From NCBI GenBank assembly GCA_029964075.1, contig CM057146.1, forward strand, positions 11,923,501-11,987,500: a DNA stretch of 64,000 nt. Reading direction: 5' to 3'. A model generated the notes under the pieces. It was not told the origin of the DNA. It did not search any database and was given only the letters and a program-made list of their open reading frames with translations. The first letter of the stretch is position 1, and each line of letters begins with the position of its first letter. Origin of the DNA: Patiria pectinifera (lineage: Eukaryota; Echinodermata; Asteroidea; Valvatida; Asterinidae). This document shows, piece by piece, positions 9,224 to 19,270 of the stretch. The position numbers and the translations under genes were made by a program.

Positions 9224-12200
9224 CTGCAAAGAACAAGGGTTGATTTGGGTTGACTGGAGTTGTAGGTTGTATTTGTAGGATTTGAAGGAACAATCTACTT
9301 TTACAAAACATATCGTACGTGCGATGCGTTGTAGGTGTATTTATAGCACAACTCGGTGACTGTTTTATGTATTTAGTCAGCGTACAGTAAATAGTTGTCT
9401 AAAATTCAACAAAGAGTCGTCGGATCTCCGCTTGAAATTTGTTAAAAAAAAAAAAACGAAAAACAAAATAAGTAAGATTTGAGGCTTTGCATGGTGGAGA
9501 TACTAAATAATGAAGGGTTTGCGGAAACACCATGTGCGAATAATTTCTCAACTAAGAGAATGGTTCTGAAGAGAACCAGAGGTATAAACTCGACGTTCCG
9601 GTCAGTATGCTCTGACCGTCTTCAGGAGAGTGTTTATCATGTTTATGGCATAAAACTGGCTAAGAAAAGAACTCTTCTTATTTTGCGATGACCGCTAGAC
9701 ACGTCGTAACTTGTGACGTGTTTTAAGTCGTTGTCAAGGAACTTACGACACGTGCAACTCATTGCATGTTTCGTGAAACAGATTATACGACGCGTTGCGA
9801 GTTGCGACCTGTTACACGTTGTAACTCGAGTTGCGTCGAGTCGCAGCGCTTCGTGAGATCCGGTGCAAACTTTACTGACCTGACCTACATGTACTTGTAC
9901 ATGACCTGCACCCGATTTCATCAAACCCCTTTTGTAACTTACGATGCATCGCAGCGCTGCGACGCATCGTATCTCTACTGCGACGCGTCGTATCTCGTTA
10001 ATGTAATGTTTGTGGCATTAAACTGGCTTAGAAATGACTCTTCTTATTTTGCGATGACCACTAGACACGTCGTAACTTGCGACGTGTTTTAAGCCGTTGT
10101 CAAGGAACTTACAACGCGTTCAACACATCGCAACTTTAGTGAAATGGAAGATACGACGCGTCGCGAGTTGCGACGTGTTACACGTCGTAACTTGAGTTGC
10201 GACGCGCCCCAGCGCTTCGTGAAATCGGGTGCAGACCAACCTACCTGACCATGCTGACCAGCTTTACCAGCTTGACTGGACCTAAAGTATTGACTGGACT
10301 GACCAACCGACCGACCGCCAGCTCGCCTGCCCGATGGACCTACCGCCCACCTGCCCGACTCGCCATCCATGCCACCCAGATGAAGTGATCATGGATCTTG
10401 CATCCCTATTGTTCCTCAATCAAAGGAGTAATGGCAAACTTTTAAGGCCACCATACCGGTATCTCATCACAGTGTTGATTGTGTTGTCTTGGGGGGGGGG
10501 GGGGGGCCGAGGGGATCAAGAGGGGGTTAAGAAAGTTTGAGTCAGATGTTTGTTCAAGCATAACAACGACTATGTAGCTGGCTTTTTTTCTCAAAAGGAA
10601 CAAACAGAATTCTAGTCAAGTCCATTCGCAAAAACACAAAGTGCAGTCAAAGGCAGCTCATAAGTACTAGAGGATGAACAATACAAAAGGATGCCTACGT
10701 TTCACCAGCTTGTGAACTGACTTGGGACTGGATGGCTTATTGATTGGTGTGATTGTCTAAAATCATTTACAACACTGGGTGCCTGATGAATGGCAATTCA
10801 TATATCCCTTATGACAGTTTACCCATTCCTTTTAGCCGCGAGCCGTACTGTGGCCTGTCTTAAATAAGGGAATAAATGTGTGCTCCGGAGGTTTTTATCA
10901 CTCTGTTTAATACCACTTAGAGTCTGGGTGCTGATAATTACCCGAGCCGGAGGCGAGGGTAATTATCAGCACCCAGACTCTAAGTGGTCTTAAACAGAGT
11001 GATAAATACCGACGGAGCACATATTTATTCCCATTCATAAATACCTTTTCGGTAATTCGTTCAAAACATCCCGATTTTGTTCAACAAATTCACTTTATGC
11101 TTTTTGAAACACCCCTCCTGCAAAATAATGGAGTGTTCAGCTGGCGAGTAAGATGTAAACAACCCTTTTATGGAGATTGACGCGCGCGTATCATGTTCTA
11201 CGCGATGTCGCGCAGAACGCACCTGGCGCGTTGCGTTTTGAATTCAGAACTATAAAATTCTAACTCCCTGGTAGTGTTGCGCATGCCTACTTGAGGATTG
11301 TGAACGTTCAACCAATGAAACGATAAGAGGCACTGGATTTTTAGGAGTCCACATTTTATTGTGACACTGGAAAAGTGTTTAAGACCAGCTAGCCATGTCT
11401 TTATCATCCGTTTAAGACTGGCCACGTGATGGGCTCTCGACCAATAGGAATGCGTAAACTGTCTTAGGTATTTATGAATGGTTGATAATATACCGGCTGG
11501 CTGGTCTGAAACACTTTTCCAGTGTCAAATTTGGACTCTTATAAAATTCGGTTTCTTTTACCGTTTTATCGGTTGAACGTTCACAATCCCCACAGCCACA
11601 GCGAGTATTTCAAAGTCTTAAATTCAAACTACACCGGCACAGCTGCGCTCTGCGGCACATCGACTTCAGCTCCGGTAATTATTGGGATCCAGACTCCAAC
11701 CGGTCTTAAAGCTATAGTCCATCATTTGTAATTTGTGCATTTTGTTCGTTTGAGGCAACAAAAGTGCTCAAAATCTAAAGAAGTTTCACTAACCTAATGA
11801 AGTTTCAGCTCAGCTTCAGCTGTATATTCCGAGAAAAACAGCATTCTAGGATCTCAATTTCAAATCAAAAGTTGCTGAATCATTTTTTGAATTGCGCCTG
11901 AATTCAGCGTCCGCGACACGTTCTCGCCGAGCTGATTGCAGCTATGCGATGTCGCGCATCGATCCGACGAATTATAGCAACTGTGCGCGCGTGTGCATCG
12001 TGCCAATGATTGCGCGTGCTTCGCCGAATAACAAAACGAACTACTAATTTAAATTTTCCTACGGTGCGTCTTAAGAAGCACCATTGGAAAGGCATTCTTT
12101 CGTTGATTACTTCAAACTGACAACTTGCCAAAAAGAAGAATTTCACAGGGAGTTTAGTCCCCTTACTATCTTTCAACCAAGCATGTTTTTCAACAATAAT

Positions 12201-15200
12201 GACGCCAGCCACTTTTCGGATAGCTGCAAATGATGGACTATAGCTTTAAACAGAGTGTTTAAATCCAGGCAAAGCACACATTAAATCCTTTATTAATGTA
12301 CATGTATGTGTACGTTCACTCACCTTTGAGGCCCTTTCTGTACACGTTGTAAACATACCGCAGACCAGAGACAATCTCACGTTGGACCTTTACAGAAACA
12401 AGACAGCAAAGAAAAAATTAAGAATCACCAACAAGCTGAGTTTACCAGCTTACTTAGTCCTGCAATCTGTTCAAACCGCAGGCATATTTTTTATCTAAAA
12501 ACAAATTGTATCCTAAAAGACATTTAAGTCTCCTATTTAAGTTTTAGTTTTCATCCAATGACCGCCACAAAATTATCTCATAAATGTTCCGCTAGTCCGC
12601 ATGAATTTTAGATGCACATCAATGTTCCCATTCAAGGGTTCCTGAAATGCGCCACCAGGGGTGAACTTCCAGGTTCTGTTGAAGGGGCCCTTCGTGACAG
12701 AATTGTTAGCATTCCCGGATTGTCTACAGTCTCAGTTCAAGAGGGGTGCAGCCAATTCATAGCAAGTGCAGCTAAGCCACCTTGGAAAATAACCACAAAT
12801 GGCTTGTTAAATATCCTCAAGCCGCCTTGGAAGTAGAGGGTGCTTATTAGATGAATCAAAGCAATTAAGTCTTGAAAGTCTTGGCACAGGGACTTGAGAA
12901 AATTCAAGCTTACCTCGACATGCAATGCACATTAGCAAGAATATGGTAATCCCAAAACAATCTGGTTGTTACTGACTTAATGTAAAGTACTAGGTAGACT
13001 TAGCTCACCCTGAACTTGACTAGAATCCTGTAGGAGATGCCTTCCTTAACCACAAATGGCGTCCCCTTAAATTTAGAAAGATCACCTGTGAACAAAACAA
13101 AGAGGATGAAAATTGTGTGACAATCCAAGTGAAAATTGGGAAAACAAAAGAATTTCAAAAGAAAAAGAACCCATCACATTTAAAGACATGTATAGGATCA
13201 TTTGCATTTGTAGTTTTTTTTTTATGAAATGGACCAATTTAACCAGTTCACGCCGGGTTTATTTTGGCAAGAAGGGAACAAGGCGCGGGATTACTTTTTA
13301 CTCCACCTCATGCCAGGCAGGCAGAAGCTATCACGCTCAGGCAACTACCTCATATAATTGAACTGGTAGCACACGACTGATGTACACCCTAATAATGCAA
13401 GGGCACTATAGATTTTCTATCATGGCACAGTATGAAGAAACTTTCCAATGCAGGTTATTTACATTTTTACCATGTCCTTTAAAGGGAATATACATCATTT
13501 GCTTTTGCTGTAATTTTCAGAAATGGATGGAATTGGGGGGTTGGAAATATATATATAGCAAATATAGTTACACTGACTTTTTTGAGGTTTTGGGTTCGAA
13601 AATGCTATAAAAACCAAGAAAAACAATCATTTTCCTGTAGTCTGGTTCCCTGACTCCATTTAAGAAGAAACAGAGCAGGTTACATACATTGGGGAATTGT
13701 AAGGTCAGGGAACCAGTCTAGCTGGCTTGTACCCGTTCATAGTTGTGTAATCAATTGCAAACAAGTGCGATGGTCAACTGGGGCCAGTATTTGAAAAAAA
13801 GCCCATTTTTTCCAACGCTGATTGGCCGACCAGCGTTGGAAATTGATACAAAAATACCACTTTTCTTGAAAATGACAGTATACCAGGTGCCATGATTTTA
13901 CAGGATGCTTTACACTGTCATTCACTAACAGTCCAGCTAGGTATTTGAAAATGATTTGGTAGTTTTACTTTTTGATGTTTGCAAATGTTGTATTTTCCCT
14001 TTAATTGTAACATTATTGTCAGACAAACGCAAACTGATTTTGTTGGCCCTTTTTGGTAGTAAAATCACTTAATTTCAACGAATCTTCTGTCAGACAAATC
14101 AGCCCTACCGGTAAATACTTTGACTTTATAGAATAACAGCACAGATTTGACAGACGACCCCCTCGTAATGTAACCCGAGATACCATGGAAATGCCCTTTA
14201 TTTTTGTTTTACCTGTCAGATCCAGAGGAATTTCCGCATGGTCCACTGGAGCAAACACCATGGCCTTCACAATTACATTTGGACCACCTTCATCTGAAAT
14301 TTAACGTCAAAAATAGGAAATAGACATTAAAAAAAAAGGACACACATGCATTTATTTCCTAACCGCTTATCCATTTTGTGCCAGAAACAAAAGAGATATG
14401 GCGCACACAAGGACGGGTGCCTTAATTAACCTCAACCCACTTCCAGGCCTCGACATTCACCATGTTCACCGAGGCCATTGGCCGCTTGCCCTCCTGGAAT
14501 GGCCGCAGTGCCCATTGAAAGTACACGTTGTTCGCATCCAAGTTGGCCAGCATGCCCTTTTTATTTTAACATCATTCGTGACAATGTACGTACCAATAAA
14601 AAGTAGCAAGCCCCTTTTTTCCTTAATGTCAATCCTCCAAAGTCCTCTTGGCAGTTTTGGAGGATTTTGGAATATGTAGGATGAATGGTGTTGAAGTACA
14701 AGCGGATTTCGTAGGATTGAGGATAAACGGTGTTTGAAAAGGAGGATTTTGGAGGATTGAGGATGAATGCACTTTTTTGAGGCGGGACTGTTTGTGACGA
14801 TTTTGAAGGATTGAGGCGCTGGGTATCCTTCATTTGAACAAAAGTGCAAAATTGTGGAGGATTTTGCAGGATTAAGGATGGTTCCTAGCGTAGTTTCTAG
14901 GTAAGGGTTAAATTAAGAGTTAACATAAACCAACAAATGGCGCCCTTTTACTGTGTCCACCGTATCTCAAAGGCTACGTGTCAATAAAATTGAGCCGAGA
15001 TCAGCTTATATTTGAAAAGAAACTGTATTGTCTGAATCAACTTCCTTGTTCAACTTAATACAGATGAGGCCAAGTAAAAAACAAAACATGTTTCTCAACC
15101 AGGCTTTTTGAACAAAAGAGAGATGGCCTTCCCCCCCCCCCCCCCCCCAAACATGGCAGATTTTCCAAGATGGATTCTTCCGTTTTCTCGACTCTTTCTT

Positions 15201-16203
15201 GACGCTTTTGTGTCCAAATAAGCCGTCACCTTTTCTACCAGATTTGCATACATAACAACAAGTTTGCTGGGAGCACATAAAAGGCAAAATTTATTGCTAA
15301 TGTATGATTACAATGTACAAAGGAGGCGGCAGGGAAAGATGGAAGCCGGCATATTTTTTTCACATGGCCTATAGACGGACAACCTACGGTACAATGTATA
15401 TAGTTTCCCATTGCACTTTTATTTGATGATAAATAATGAAGGGAAATATTTATTCCCCGGTCACTCAGATCAGAATCAACTGTTGTGCTGTGGCAGAACT
15501 ATGAACTTCTATGATATTAACTTCCTGGTTCTAACAAAAAGAAGAGATTTATCATTTCTTTTGCCCTTGGCACTGAAGTATGCAGTCACTTCACAATTGT
15601 GTACGTGGAAGGTGCATGTACATGTATGAGACAACCACAAATACAGTGTTTTGTGGAATGGACCTAGGTCAGGCATGCAACTGGGAAAGCACAAAAAAAG
15701 AGGAAATTCAACTTTTTCCCAGATTTTGTACAGTGTTTTTCTATTTTCAATGGCACACATGGGAAGTAAAAAAAGAGGAAATCAACTGATCCGAGGAAAA
15801 GTTGCATGCCTGATAGGTTCTGTTGAGTGAGAAAAGTGAACGCTTCACCAAACATTTTCAGACATGGAGCACACAATTGTTGGGAATTTTAGAGTCTACC
15901 TCATTCTATCAAAGTCTCTTATTGTGTCAACCTAGCTAAAAAAGCTGAATGAAATTCAGCCGAGATCAGCTCTTCCCAATTTTTGGGTGTTTTTTGGTTT
16001 GTATAAATTTGCACAGTACCTAAAACATTTTCAGCGCCAGCAAGTAGAGTTTTCTTGTACTTGACCAGGCTTTCGTCATCGGCGTCCAGCTCTTGAATCG
16101 CCTGCACGCTCTTGAATTCGGGCGCTTTGTAGCCGGGGGTAAGGGCAGCTGCATCATCAACCTCGTCCCCCTGAGCTGGCACGGCTTCTGGTTCATCTGC
16201 CAT
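9027..16203 (-). CDS. ARHGDIA: Rho GDP-dissociation inhibitor (five coding exons)
   Basis: Known role: RhoGDI extracts prenylated Rho, Rac and Cdc42 from membranes, holds them GDP-bound in the cytosol and shields the geranylgeranyl tail. Coding exons on the minus strand: 16203-16020, 14293-14213, 13085-13009, 12387-12324, 9223-9027. They join in frame to 200 residues plus TAG (human RhoGDI1 is 204). Residues 1-60 form the acidic N-terminal arm with [16 protein letters not shown], which contacts the switch regions in the family. Residues ~62-200 form the immunoglobulin-like fold, with [47 protein letters not shown] and the terminal IKKDWE. All introns are GT-AG. The invertebrate gene corresponds to the vertebrate A/B/G paralogues collectively. 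Confidence is very high; only the UTRs are uncertain. Confidence 0.97.
9430..9640. repeat. dispersed repeat (GGCTTTGCATGGTGGAGA type)
   Basis: The segment contains GAGGCTTTGCATGGTGGAGA, GGGTTTGCGGAAACACCATG, GGTTCTGAAGAGAACC and GCTCTGACCGTCTTCAGGAG. A diverged relative without the last part is present at 62,020-62,150. It reads like an abundant interspersed repeat; the palindromic GGTTCTGAAGAGAACC core is striking. Its superfamily was not assigned. Confidence 0.6.
9632..10240. repeat. two ~240-bp direct repeats rich in CGACGCGTCG motifs
   Basis: Copy A (about 9,632-9,872) and copy B (about 10,003-10,237) are roughly 85-90% identical by eye, both running from GGCATAAAACTGGCTTAGAAA-like sequence to CAGCGCTTCGTGAAATC. 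Between and within them, variants of GACACGTCGTAACTTGCGAC and CGACGCGTCGTA recur on both strands. This fits a non-autonomous element built from one reiterated short motif. It lies in the last RhoGDI intron. Confidence 0.75.
10241..10867. other. intronic stretch with simple repeats
   Basis: It contains a GACC/GACTG-rich tract around 10,240-10,350 and a G homopolymer at 10,491-10,506. No exon or recognised element was seen in the remainder. Confidence 0.5.
10868..11032. repeat. near-perfect hairpin with CCCGAGCCGGAGGCGAGGG centre
   Basis: The arms of about 75 bp (left GGGAATAAATGTGTGCTCCG ... CTGATAATTACC, right GGTAATTATCAG ... CGGAGCAC, ATTTATTCCC) are almost exact reverse complements. A partial third version of the right arm occurs at about 11,665-11,705 and resumes at 12,250 after a MITE, so the whole 10.87-12.3 kb interval is probably one older fold-back element. 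Confidence 0.85.
11235..11635. repeat. second inverted repeat of the fold-back element
   Basis: The left arm at 11,235-11,395 (GATTGTGAACGTTCAACC, ATAAGAGGCACTGG, GACACTGGAAAAGTGTTT) is inverted at 11,500-11,600 (AAACACTTTTCCAGTGTC, GGTTGAACGTTCACAATC). Similarity falls off outward. It is contiguous with the hairpin at 10,868-11,032. Confidence 0.75.
11706..12249. mobile_element. TTAA MITE, family C (AGSTATAGTCCATCATTTG), copy 1
   Basis: TTAA bounds both ends (11706-11709 and 12246-12249). The terminal repeat reads AGCTATAGTCCATCATTTG on the left and CAAATGATGGACTATAGCT on the right. It is about 544 bp. The insertion splits a sequence that is continuous (GGTCTTAAACAGAGTG) in the hairpin right arm at 10,988-11,002, which shows the target was TTAA. 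Other copies are at 33,269-33,806, 44,262-44,779 (partial) and 47,288-47,826. Confidence 0.88.
12324..12387 (-). CDS. ARHGDIA: RhoGDI coding exon 4
   Basis: The acceptor is TCTGTAAAG and the donor GTGAGTG. It encodes [20 protein letters not shown] then K, and ends on the first base of a Val codon. It matches the human REIVSGMKYIQHTYRKG block. Confidence 0.95.
12400..13000. other. RhoGDI intron 3, no repeat family recognised
   Basis: No exon, SINE or MITE termini were recognised. A small duplicated phrase occurs near 12,776-12,835 (CCACCTTGGAAAATAACCAC and CCGCCTTGGAAGTAG). Confidence 0.45.
13009..13085 (-). CDS. ARHGDIA: RhoGDI coding exon 3
   Basis: The acceptor is TTCACAG and the donor GTGAGC. 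It encodes [20 protein letters not shown] followed by LVKFR and ends on a codon boundary. At the position of human Ser101 (a reported PAK1 site) the residue is proline, within GTPF. Confidence 0.95.
13479..14004. mobile_element. TTAA MITE, family A (AGGGAATATACATCATTTGC), copy 1
   Basis: TTAA lies at 13479-13482 and 14001-14004. The left end is AGGGAATATACATCATTTGC and the right end GCAAATGTTGTATTTTCCCT, inverted to it. Internally a pair of inverted blocks (GGTTCCCTGAC / GTCAGGGAACC) and a central 28-bp palindrome at 13812-13839 (first half CCAACGCTGATTGG) are present. TTAA targets occur in piggyBac and Kolobok elements; ends beginning AG favour Kolobok-like, as an inference. Other copies: 22,885-23,794, 26,994-27,529 and 47,881-48,402. 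Confidence 0.88.
14213..14293 (-). CDS. ARHGDIA: RhoGDI coding exon 2
   Basis: The acceptor is ATTTCAG and the donor GTAAAAC. The exon adds two bases to complete Asp62, then 26 codons, and ends on one base of Gly89. It encodes [19 protein letters not shown] and IPLDLTG, the first strands of the immunoglobulin-like domain. Confidence 0.95.
14422..14553 (-). other. 43-codon protein-like ORF fragment in RhoGDI intron 1
   Basis: A minus-strand frame from ATG (14553) to TAA (14422) encodes [20 protein letters not shown] then [20 protein letters not shown] and EVN. It is much more GC-rich than its surroundings and its composition (three Trp, balanced charge) resembles real coding sequence. I do not recognise the protein. 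It could be the tail of a pseudogene or transposon gene, or an alternative exon; no convincing splice donor partner was found. Confidence 0.35.
14626..14885. repeat. degenerate GAGGATT array
   Basis: GGAGGATT, GAGGATTGAGGAT and GGATTTTGGAGGATT recur at least ten times. The left flank contains the inverted form AATCCTCCAAAGTCCTC at 14,632-14,648. This gives an element with inverted ends and a self-similar interior. Open frames across it are repeat artefacts. Confidence 0.7.
15068..15369. mobile_element. probable decayed GGCCAA...TTGGCC-type MITE
   Basis: GGCCAAGTAAAAAAC at the left and an A/T run followed by ATGGCC at the right resemble the 2703-3019 element. They share sub-terminal CCAGGCTTTTTGA / CCAAGATGG-like phrases. 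The target duplication is not evident (TGA versus TAT). A poly-C tract is at 15,130-15,148. Confidence 0.4.
15370..16015. other. RhoGDI intron 1, distal part
   Basis: It contains an inverted similarity between 15,670-15,705 and 15,767-15,810 (AGGCATGCAACTGGGAAAG, AAAAAGAGGAAAT). A related GGCATGCAGCTTTTTCTCGG phrase occurs at 25,306-25,325. No exon was recognised. Confidence 0.45.
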
Positions 16204-16222
16204 CCTTACTTTACTCTGACTT
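16020..16222 (-). CDS. ARHGDIA: RhoGDI first coding exon (5' UTR part plus residues 1-61)
   Basis: The ATG is at 16203-16201 (minus strand). Upstream on the same strand, a pyrimidine-rich TTCTTTTTCTCTCCAG acceptor ends just before 16222. The exon therefore starts with 19 non-coding bases, and at least one 5' non-coding exon must lie above 16.2 kb. The exon ends after the first base of codon 62 with donor GTACTG. It encodes the acidic N-terminal regulatory arm, beginning [14 protein letters not shown]. Confidence 0.93.
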
Positions 16223-16328
16223 CTGGAGAGAAAAAGAATTAACCCACTTAGCGCCTGTATTGTGCGGCAGTCTGGCAAAATGAGACAGAACTGGGCACAG
16301 ACCATAGTAGAAAAACAACGAAAAAAAT

Positions 16329-16653
16329 TAAGGCCAAGTTCGGGCAAGGACCATTAGTCGACTAGTGGTTGATTTGTGACGTACCTTACGCCTGCGCACT
16401 GATCATGCTGATAGCAACGTGCGAACGTCTCTAGTCAAACGCTGGTCAAAATGTTATCTCAAAACTTCTGGATCCTGGCTCTCTGCTAGCGTTATGAATG
16501 CGCGCGGCTGTTGGTTACCAGCGAAGCAACCGACCTCAGTAGGCTGGTTCCAAATAGTCGACTAGAGTAGTCAACCATCGTCGACTAGACAGAGTTCGGG
16601 CAAGCGTTAGTCGACCAATGGTTAACTATATAGTCCTTGCGCGAACTTGCCCT
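16329..16653. mobile_element. GTCGACTAG-rich TIR element
   Basis: The left end AAGTTCGGGCAAGGAC is inverted at the right end as GTCCTTGCGCGAACTT. Inside, AGTCGACTA and its variants occur at least six times (e.g. 16,355, 16,556, 16,579). It sits just upstream of the RhoGDI first coding exon, in the presumed 5' UTR intron. Its interior again reiterates the sub-terminal motif. Confidence 0.7.
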
Positions 16654-16689
16654 AGATTGGGGAAATGTTTTTTCTCGATTTTTCTGATT

Positions 16690-17240
16690 TATTGACACTT
16701 GCAATTTTTGATATGTCTACTTCACATTTTAGAGAAAAAGTATAAAATAGTGGAATAAAAGTTGGGGTTTTGGTGGGGCAAGGGAAAGATTGGCTTCTTT
16801 CATTTTCTTGAAAACCAAACTCAAAACTTTCATGGCCTTGTTAATGCTCGGTGTTGTATTTTTTTGACATTTTGATAACATGGATAAATGCAAACTTTAA
16901 ACAGCCACATAACTTGTCAAAAGAATGTCAGATTGAAGTGTAACAAACAGAATTGGGAAAGATTTCCATATATAAGAAGTTCACTAATTTTCCTCTGTAT
17001 TAACTAACAAGCCCCAAGATAGCAATTTCATGTCATCAAAGTCAATTTGAGCAGTGAGAAAATACAAGCATTTTCTTAGAAAACACTTAGAATTTTTCAG
17101 TCCAATCTCATAGGGTTTGTACACAAGGTGTTGAGTGAACTTCGTATATGGAAATCTTTCCCAGAATTGTACTGAGGCGTATTTTATTCTCTTTCCTAAT
17201 ACCCGCAAACCCTCATTTCCACCTCTGCCCAGTTCCGTCA
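16690..17240. repeat. dispersed repeat, copy 1 of 2
   Basis: It shares with 62,190-62,545, in the same orientation, phrases such as TTTTTGATATGTCTACT, TCTTTCATTTTCTTGAA, ACTCAAAACTTTCATGG, GTCAGATTGAAGTG and CAAACCCTCATTTCCACCTC. The 62-kb copy lacks about 150 bp present here. It lies upstream of RhoGDI. The class was not determined. Confidence 0.7.
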
Positions 17241-19270
17241 CGTATTATATTTACATACATTCCCTGATGAAACCAAAAATTTGGAACTTTCGGTGGTTTT
17301 GTTAATTCCTTTTACTAATGACACTGAATGAAGAGGTCAGTCTTTTCAAATAGTTGGCCCATGGTTGGACATGTACACTTAGGCCCTATGTACTATTAAT
17401 CTACATGTAGTCTCTTTAGCCTCATTTTGAAATCACTTGACACACCTCTCATGTGCAAAATATTAAAGAAAAGTCTCCTTTGAAAATTGAATTGCGTCTG
17501 CAAACGTGGTTGGTGAAATACTGAGGACCTTTTCTTTGCCCAATGAAAATTTTGGAAAATTTTGCTGGCTATACAGTGTGAGTAAAGTTGGCCTAATTTT
17601 GTTTTGCATGTTTTTCAGCACTGATGAAGGTCCCATCTGCACAAACCCTTTGAGACTGGTCTGAACAATTCCACATGTTTTCTCAGTAAATGCTTCAACA
17701 TTTTCCCCGGATAATATGACTTTTTAGGACATGTTATCGCTTTGTGATGGCTGATAGGTCACTGCAGGGAAAATTTAGTGATGTCCATCTATGGAATTCT
17801 AATTCTTCCCCTTAACCAAATGACATCAAGATCTGATGCATGAGCAAGCATTACTGCTGCCGGTCGTGTATAGCCCTCCGAAATCGGGGCCCAGTACCAG
17901 GCGTGTTCGGTAGCCACTTCCATATTTAAGACCCCCCCCCCAATTTTTTTTTTTAAATTAAAAATAAACAAAAACAATAATAATAAATAAATAAATAAAT
18001 AAAATATAAAAAAAACAATTTAAAATTTTAAAATATCTTTAAAAAAATTGAAAATTAAACCAAAACCATTGTAATTTATTTAATTACATGTTAACACCAT
18101 GTAAGGAAACAATTAACACTTACAAAACTGATCGTAGCCTAGGCCTATTGCCTTTGGAGTAAAGAGGCTTGAATTGGCAACACTCGTCATGCTCGTGGGA
18201 AAAGTTGAAATATGCCAAGTTGAGAAATGCAACAAAAATGTGCCAACTAATGAGGAATAAAGTCATGAAAGTAGACTAGTACTAGTAGTAGTACTAAGTA
18301 CTAGTAGTACATGTTATGTACCCGCATGTCTAAAATTAGAAGGGCCTGTGTGCCTTTCAGTTTCAGTATATGTCAAATTGCCATGTACAAGTAGGCCTAT
18401 GCACTAAAAAAAACACACAACAGGAAATTGAAATCGGTCTCCAAAAATGATTATCTCCATCATCATGATCATACTCTTTGTAAATCAAAACCTGAACTTT
18501 TAATCATACTTTTTAAATCAAAACCTGAACTTTTAATCATACTCACCAGCTACAGCAGAAAAATGACGAATATTTTGACAAGATTACTTTGAAATCGGAC
18601 AAAAAAGTGTCGACGACCACGCCTCAGAGCTCAGCTAGATAAAACTTATGAGACTAGATAGCTGTTGCTGCCTGTGCGTGTGCGGTGCAGGTGCCTAAAT
18701 GTCGATTGATGCACTTTGCCCATTTCATTTTGCATTTCCGTGTTTTAAATTGGCTGGTAATCGCTCGTATGTAAGCAGCATCATCTGATCCATTAGCCGG
18801 ATACCAGGGATATTTGCAAACTTTTTCTTGCACTGTGCGGGTCGAATAGAGCAAGGAACACCATCTATTCTTTAAGAGCAAAATTAAATGATTTGTTAAG
18901 GATAAAAATACAATGAGCAAATTATTATAAGAAAATATGGAACAAAAAGGGAAGCATGTCCCGTGTCCCCCTCGCCCTCATATCTCGCCCCTCCCCCGGT
19001 ATGGGATGGCCTCTAATCGAGGCGTAATATAGTGCTGCATTGATCTCCAACTTGATAACGGAGAAGCGGGGCATCTGGAAAAAAGTCTAACTTTCAGGCG
19101 AGAACCAGTCTAATCTACTGTCTCGAAACATATTGCGTAGGCAGGGAGCCAGACAGATCAACAAAAAGACCGGTTGCTTTGAAAATAAGAAAGGCAGAAC
19201 ATTTTGGGGAACGAAATTATGTAAGTGGACGGTTATTTTAGCTTGTGTTTACTGAAGTTATGGGTCAGAA
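17241..19270. other. intergenic region, probable location of 5' non-coding exons
   Basis: No coding exon was recognised. It holds a C homopolymer and (AAAT)n-like low-complexity tract at about 17,930-18,060, an ACTAGTAGT-type simple repeat near 18,280-18,310 and a two-copy ~33-bp tandem duplication at 18,465-18,545. Both flanking genes start with exons preceded by splice acceptors, so each must have an upstream first exon. This interval or the next is where they, and the promoter(s), should lie. I could not identify a TATA box or initiator with confidence. Confidence 0.4.

Noticed and set aside
14466-14849. 127-codon minus-strand frame as a gene
   Set aside because: Most of it is the GAGGATT array translated (repeated SSKIL/NPP-type phrases). 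Only the separate 14,422-14,553 frame looked protein-like.
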